From: Nitrososphaerota archaeon
GTDB lineage: Archaea > Thermoproteota > Nitrososphaeria > Nitrososphaerales > Gagatemarchaeaceae
Length of the DNA: 55,395 nucleotides
Reading direction: 5' to 3'
Assembly: GCA_029785615.1 (NCBI GenBank)
Contig: JAFLZH010000007.1
Coordinates: forward strand, 263 to 55,657
A program made the position numbers and the translations under genes. The notes under the pieces are model-generated. The model did not search any database. It had not been told where the DNA came from and worked only from the letters and a program-made list of their open reading frames with translations. Positions 52,398 through 55,395 of this stretch are shown piece by piece; the first letter of the stretch is position 1, and every line of letters starts with the position of its first letter.

Positions 52398-54014
52398 GTG
52401 ACCGGCCGGGGTACAAGCTTGGACCAGGCTGCTATCATAGGGAGGGGTACCTGGCTCGACAAGGTCGCCCAGGAGACAGCGGAGCGCGAGGAGCGGCTTG
52501 GGAGGAGCCTTTCCCTGGTCAGGGTGGAGAGCGGGCTGGGGGCCTCGGGGCTGCCTCACATCGGGAGCGTCGGAGACGCCATACGGTCCTACGGGGTGAA
52601 GCTGGCGCTGGAGTCGCTCGGCCACAAGTCGGAGCTGGTCGCCTACTCTGACGACTTCGACGGCCTGAGGAAGGTCCCCGTGGGCTTCCCTGCCTGGCTG
52701 AACGATTACCTCGCACACCCCGTGTCCCGAATCCCTGACCCACTCGGCTGCCACGGATCCTACGCCGAGCACGTGGGCTCCCTCCTCCGCGGGGCCCTGG
52801 ACAAGATAGGGGTCGAATACGTGTTCCAGAGCGGGGCCGAGGCGTACGCGTCGGGGAAGCTCAACGGCCAGATCAGGAAGATACTCGCCAGCGCCGGGGT
52901 GATCGGCAAGAAGATCAACGAGCTGGTGGGCCAGTCGAAGTACGAGGGGTCGCTCCCATACACGCCTGTCTGCAAGAGCTGCGGGAGGATCTACGTCACG
53001 AGGGCGCAGTCCTTCGACCCGGAGGAGGACACGGTCCATTACGTCTGCGAGGGGACCAAGCTGGGGGAGAGGCAGGTCGACGGGTGCGGCAACGAGGGGG
53101 ACGTGAAGGTCACAGAAGGGAACGGGAAGCTGATGTGGAAGGTGGAGTTCGCGGCCAGGTGGTCTGCCTTCGACATACGGTTCGAGGCTTACGGCAAGGA
53201 GCTGACCGACTCGGTCAAGATAAACGACTGGGTCGCCGAGAGCATCCTCGGCTACCCGCCCCCCTACCACGCGAGGTACGAGCTCTTCCAGGACAAGTCG
53301 GGGAAGAAGATGTCGAAGTCGAAGGGGAACCTCGTCACCCCCGACGAGTGGCTGCAGTACGCCTCCCCGGAGAGCCTCAGGCTCCTGATGTACAAGCGGA
53401 TAGTCGGGGCCAGGAACATCTCCCTGGAGGACGTCCCGATCTACATGGACGAGTACGACGACCTCGAAGAGTCCTACTTCTCCAAGAGGAGGGACCCCAA
53501 CCAGATGAAGGATGCGAGGCTGAGGGGGCTCTACGAGTACTCCGTGTTCCTGAAGGTCCCCCAGGCGAAGGGCATCCACGTCCCCTACAGGCTGCTCGCC
53601 CAGCTTTCGGCCGTGGCTCCGGAGGGGGCCGTCGAGGAGTTCGTGTCCAAGAGGCTCGCCACCTACGGGATGGTGAAGGTGCCGACCCCCGACCTCTCGA
53701 GGCGGATATCCTGGGCCCGCGGGTGGGCCACACGAGAGGGGAAGACGGCGATAGAGCCGCCTGAGCTCGGCGACGCCGCCAGGACCGCCGTGAGGGAGTT
53801 CGCGGCCGCGCTCCCTGGGCTCGCCACGGAGGAGGACATCCAGAACGCCGCCTTCGACGCGGCAAAGAGGCAGGGGCTCAGGCCCGGCGAGTTCTTCCCG
53901 GCGGTGTACGCGGTTCTCCTCGGCTCCGACCGGGGCCCCCGGCTCGGGCCCTACGTCATGGACGCGGGGAGGGCCGAGGTGAGCAGGGCCCTCCTCGCCG
54001 CAGTCGGGAATTGA
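52398..54014 (+). CDS. lysS: Lysyl-tRNA synthetase, class I
   Basis: A 538-aa class I synthetase, the type found mainly in archaea. The HIGH motif is HIGS (54-57) and KMSKS is in KKMSKSKGN. A zinc-type insert with CKSCGR and a later CEG...CGNEG cysteine set lies between them, followed by the alpha-helix cage. TTG 52419 is a possible alternative start, because a TAATTAC element (about 52383-52391) fits a leaderless transcript there better than GTG 52398. It is followed without a gap by the UDG gene. Confidence 0.95.
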   Translation: MTGRGTSLDQAAIIGRGTWLDKVAQETAEREERLGRSLSLVRVESGLGASGLPHIGSVGDAIRSYGVKLALESLGHKSELVAYSDDFDGLRKVPVGFPAWLNDYLAHPVSRIPDPLGCHGSYAEHVGSLLRGALDKIGVEYVFQSGAEAYASGKLNGQIRKILASAGVIGKKINELVGQSKYEGSLPYTPVCKSCGRIYVTRAQSFDPEEDTVHYVCEGTKLGERQVDGCGNEGDVKVTEGNGKLMWKVEFAARWSAFDIRFEAYGKELTDSVKINDWVAESILGYPPPYHARYELFQDKSGKKMSKSKGNLVTPDEWLQYASPESLRLLMYKRIVGARNISLEDVPIYMDEYDDLEESYFSKRRDPNQMKDARLRGLYEYSVFLKVPQAKGIHVPYRLLAQLSAVAPEGAVEEFVSKRLATYGMVKVPTPDLSRRISWARGWATREGKTAIEPPELGDAARTAVREFAAALPGLATEEDIQNAAFDAAKRQGLRPGEFFPAVYAVLLGSDRGPRLGPYVMDAGRAEVSRALLAAVGN

Positions 54015-54691
54015 AGCCGGGGCGCTCGGCCGCCGAGCTGGGCCGGGAGATCGTTTCGTGCAGGGCATGCCCGCGACTGGTGGCATACAGGGAGGGCGTG
54101 GAGCCCAGGGCGTCCTACGCGTCCCAGGTCTACTGGCGGAAGCCTGTCCCTGGCTTCGGAGACCTGGGAGGGAAACTGCTGATCCTGGGGCTGGCCCCGG
54201 CCCTCCACGGCGCCGAGAGGACGGGGAGGATCTTCACAGGGGACGCCTCGAGCAGGTTCCTCGTGACGGCGCTCCACTCCGCGGGGTTCGCCAACCAGCC
54301 TATGTCAGAGTCGCGAGACGACGGGCTGGTCTACCGGGGATGCTACATCACGGCCGCGGTCAAGTGCGTCCCGCCGGGGGACAAGCCTACCAGGGAGGAG
54401 TTCGACAACTGCTCCCGCTTCCTCGACGCAGAGATATCGCTGATGCCGAGCCTGGAGGGGGTCCTGGCCCTGGGCTCTCTCGCCTTCAAAGCCTACGTCT
54501 CGCATCTGGCCAGGGCCGGGACGGACGTCAGGGGGATGGTCTTCGAGCACGGCGCCTCCTACCGGGTCGATGGAGGTCCCGTTCTGTACGCCGGGTACCA
54601 CCCGAGCCCGCGGAACACCAACACGGGGAAGCTGACCATGCCCATGCTCGTCGGGCTGCTCAAGAAGATCAGGCGAGACTTGCGCATATAA
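54011..54691 (+). CDS. Uracil-DNA glycosylase, family 5 (UDGb)
   Basis: A 226-aa base-excision repair enzyme that removes uracil and related deaminated bases. Motif 1 is GLAPALHGAERTGRIFTGD, in which the activating Asp of other families is Ala, the hallmark of family 5. Motif 2 is YHPSPRNTNTG. The Fe-S cysteines are in CRACPRL (two), KCVPP and DNCSRF. TTG 54011 overlaps the lysS stop (TTGA), so the genes are coupled. Confidence 0.93.
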   Translation: MKPGRSAAELGREIVSCRACPRLVAYREGVEPRASYASQVYWRKPVPGFGDLGGKLLILGLAPALHGAERTGRIFTGDASSRFLVTALHSAGFANQPMSESRDDGLVYRGCYITAAVKCVPPGDKPTREEFDNCSRFLDAEISLMPSLEGVLALGSLAFKAYVSHLARAGTDVRGMVFEHGASYRVDGGPVLYAGYHPSPRNTNTGKLTMPMLVGLLKKIRRDLRI

Positions 54692-54692
54692 G
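54684..54692 (+). promoter_or_regulatory. TATA box of the tRNA-Arg gene
   Basis: GCATATAAG overlaps the end of the UDG gene and is centred 27 nt before the tRNA 5' end at 54715. Confidence 0.65.
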
Positions 54693-54714
54693 CGGGCCAC
54701 TTTGACCGCAGCCT

Positions 54715-54840
54715 GGGCCCGTAGCCTAGACTCCTGCAAGGGGAAGCACGTGGATAGGGATATCCATGGTTGCCCCAAACACGGATCAGGGCATCAGCCT
54801 GCGGAGCTGAGGGTCGCCGGTTCGAATCCGGCCGGGCCCG
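54715..54840 (+). tRNA. tRNA-Arg (anticodon GCG) with an apparent D-loop intron
   Basis: The acceptor arms GGGCCCG (54715-54721) and CGGGCCC (54833-54839) pair perfectly, with discriminator G54840. The T-arm GCCGG-TTCGAAT-CCGGC and the anticodon arm TCAGC-CTGCGGA-GCTGA are also perfect; the anticodon is GCG (54801-54803). The D-stem is GCCT (54724-54727) with GGGC (54789-54792), but the D-loop between is 61 nt instead of about 10. Removing roughly 54732-54782 would give a normal loop with the GG pair at 54783-54784. Archaeal tRNAs do carry such noncanonical introns; I could not find a textbook bulge-helix-bulge. Confidence 0.85.
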
Positions 54841-54852
54841 CTTTTGGCTACA

Positions 54853-54927
54853 AGCGCGCATGCCCAAGTGCTGGTCAGGACTCGGCCTGTGGGGCCCGGA
54901 CCAAGGGTTCGAATCTCTTCCGGTCCA
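54853..54927 (+). pseudogene. Degenerate tRNA-His(GTG)-like sequence
   Basis: The T-arm AAGGG-TTCGAAT-CTCTT and 3' acceptor CCGGTCCA are intact. The anticodon arm (TCGGC, loop with GTG at 54889-54891, GCCCG) has one mismatch. A D-arm with loop GGTCA is present. The expected 5' acceptor GGACCGG is absent just upstream (AGCGCGC is found instead), so the acceptor cannot form. It may be a tRNA remnant, a tRNA 3' half, or a gene with its 5' piece elsewhere. Confidence 0.35.
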
Positions 54928-54980
54928 TCCCGATTCTGTCCAGATCCCCTGGTCCTCCTTTGCGACCCTACGACTTCTAT

Positions 54981-55395
54981 TCAGGTGCCATAGACGTCTA
55001 TTTCGGGCAGGTCCGGGAATGGCAGGTTGTACTTCCCCAGCTTCCTCTTGACATCCATGATGGTGGACCTCCAGGCCTGCCTCTTTTCATCCAGGGTGAG
55101 GACCCCGAGTCCGGCATCTCTGGCCATCCCCTCCAGTTTCCTGTGCGCGTCCATGAAACCTTCGGGGAGCTCCCAGAACTCGTTAGGCGGTTCGAAGAGG
55201 ACCATCGACAGATAGACGAACCCATGCCGCAGTCGCTTCGGGATTAGAGCTTTCTCCTCCTCCGTCAGCGAAGGGATCGCATTCTCCAAGACTCGCCAGG
55301 TGTAAGCCAGGTGCCTCGACTCGTCCATGGTCATGTGTCCGAGCGCATCCTTGAAGGCCGGATGTTCCGCCTTGTCTTTCATCTCGTGGAAGAGT
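54981..55395 (-). CDS. Ferritin-like diiron protein, C-terminal part (truncated at the window edge)
   Basis: The frame enters from the right edge and ends at 54981. It contains EMKDKAEHPAFKDALGHMTMDESRHLAYTW, in which E-x-x-H (DESRH) is the C-terminal iron-ligand helix pattern of ferritin-like diiron oxidases. A helix-rich tail of about 100 residues follows. The N-terminal iron ligands lie outside the window, so family (AurF-like, acyl-ACP desaturase-like or other) cannot be fixed. Confidence 0.6.
   Translation of the reverse strand, partial: LFHEMKDKAEHPAFKDALGHMTMDESRHLAYTWRVLENAIPSLTEEEKALIPKRLRHGFVYLSMVLFEPPNEFWELPEGFMDAHRKLEGMARDAGLGVLTLDEKRQAWRSTIMDVKRKLGKYNLPFPDLPEIDVYGT

Noticed and set aside
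52185-54086. 633-aa open frame antisense to cdc48 and lysS
   Set aside because: It is antisense to two well-identified genes and shows no motif; high GC removes stops on the opposite strand.
1-55395. CRISPR arrays, rRNA genes or a replication origin
   Set aside because: No regularly spaced repeats, rRNA-like segments, or orc1/cdc6-linked repeat clusters were seen.

Overview
The window is a gene-dense, GC-rich stretch of archaeal chromosome. Archaeal identity rests on aEF1A, a 185-aa TBP, Cdc48, ABCE1, class I lysyl-tRNA synthetase, Trm5, a Ser/His-type signal peptidase and TATA boxes about 25-30 nt upstream of start codons. The Cdc48 N-domain and its coupling to an Hsp20 gene look most like Nitrososphaeria (Thaumarchaeota). 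No ammonia-oxidation or rRNA genes are present. Many starts are TTG or GTG and sit where transcription should begin, so most first genes of operons are probably leaderless.

Layout. 1-1111: a truncated amidohydrolase that runs into an exact inverted copy of the 3' end of the next gene (probably an assembly join), then an F420-type nitroreductase-family gene. 1405-4032: aEF1A, remnant of an ABC-2 permease, hotdog thioesterase, tiny zinc ribbon. 4184-8989: a broken TIM-barrel-like fragment, two tandem adenylate-cyclase/TPR genes, and a flavoprotein fragment joined to transposase remains. 9050-15086: cell-surface polymer genes (flippase, phosphotransferase-like sulfatase-fold enzyme, glycosyltransferase, IMPase, P-loop kinase). 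15136-22009: prepilin peptidase, DNA ligase, RimI, S2P-like membrane protein, LarA-like protein, PyrE, GNAT, TBP.

22128-23838: a more AT-rich patch of orphan ORFs with a probable frameshift, a zinc-knuckle ORF and an HTH_10 remnant. 23835-25411: signal peptidase, a small membrane protein and a nuclease. 25408-32608: a complete Dpp/Opp peptide importer facing its binding-protein gene. 32740-37062: ABM-fold protein, diaminopimelate decarboxylase, NlpC/P60 peptidase of the YkfC kind, DUF1028 and a DapB-like dehydrogenase. Importer, YkfC-like peptidase and LysA together suggest scavenging of bacterial muropeptides; this is inference and the main system-level hypothesis for the window.

37258-41070: PPC/DUF296 gene with an in-frame amber codon, an ABC-2 exporter operon and DUF99. 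41051-47139: a minus-strand operon (HTH regulator, SurE, membrane zinc protein, ABCE1, Trm5, GlcD-type oxidase). 47204-54691: Hsp20, Cdc48 with two inteins in its first ATPase domain, LysS and a family 5 uracil-DNA glycosylase. 54715-55395: tRNA-Arg(GCG) with an apparent D-loop intron, a degenerate tRNA-His-like sequence and the end of a ferritin-like protein.

Several genes look decayed or frameshifted (2774, 4184, 8597, 22495, 23530, 37258). Some may be sequencing or assembly errors, because two breaks lie in G homopolymers.
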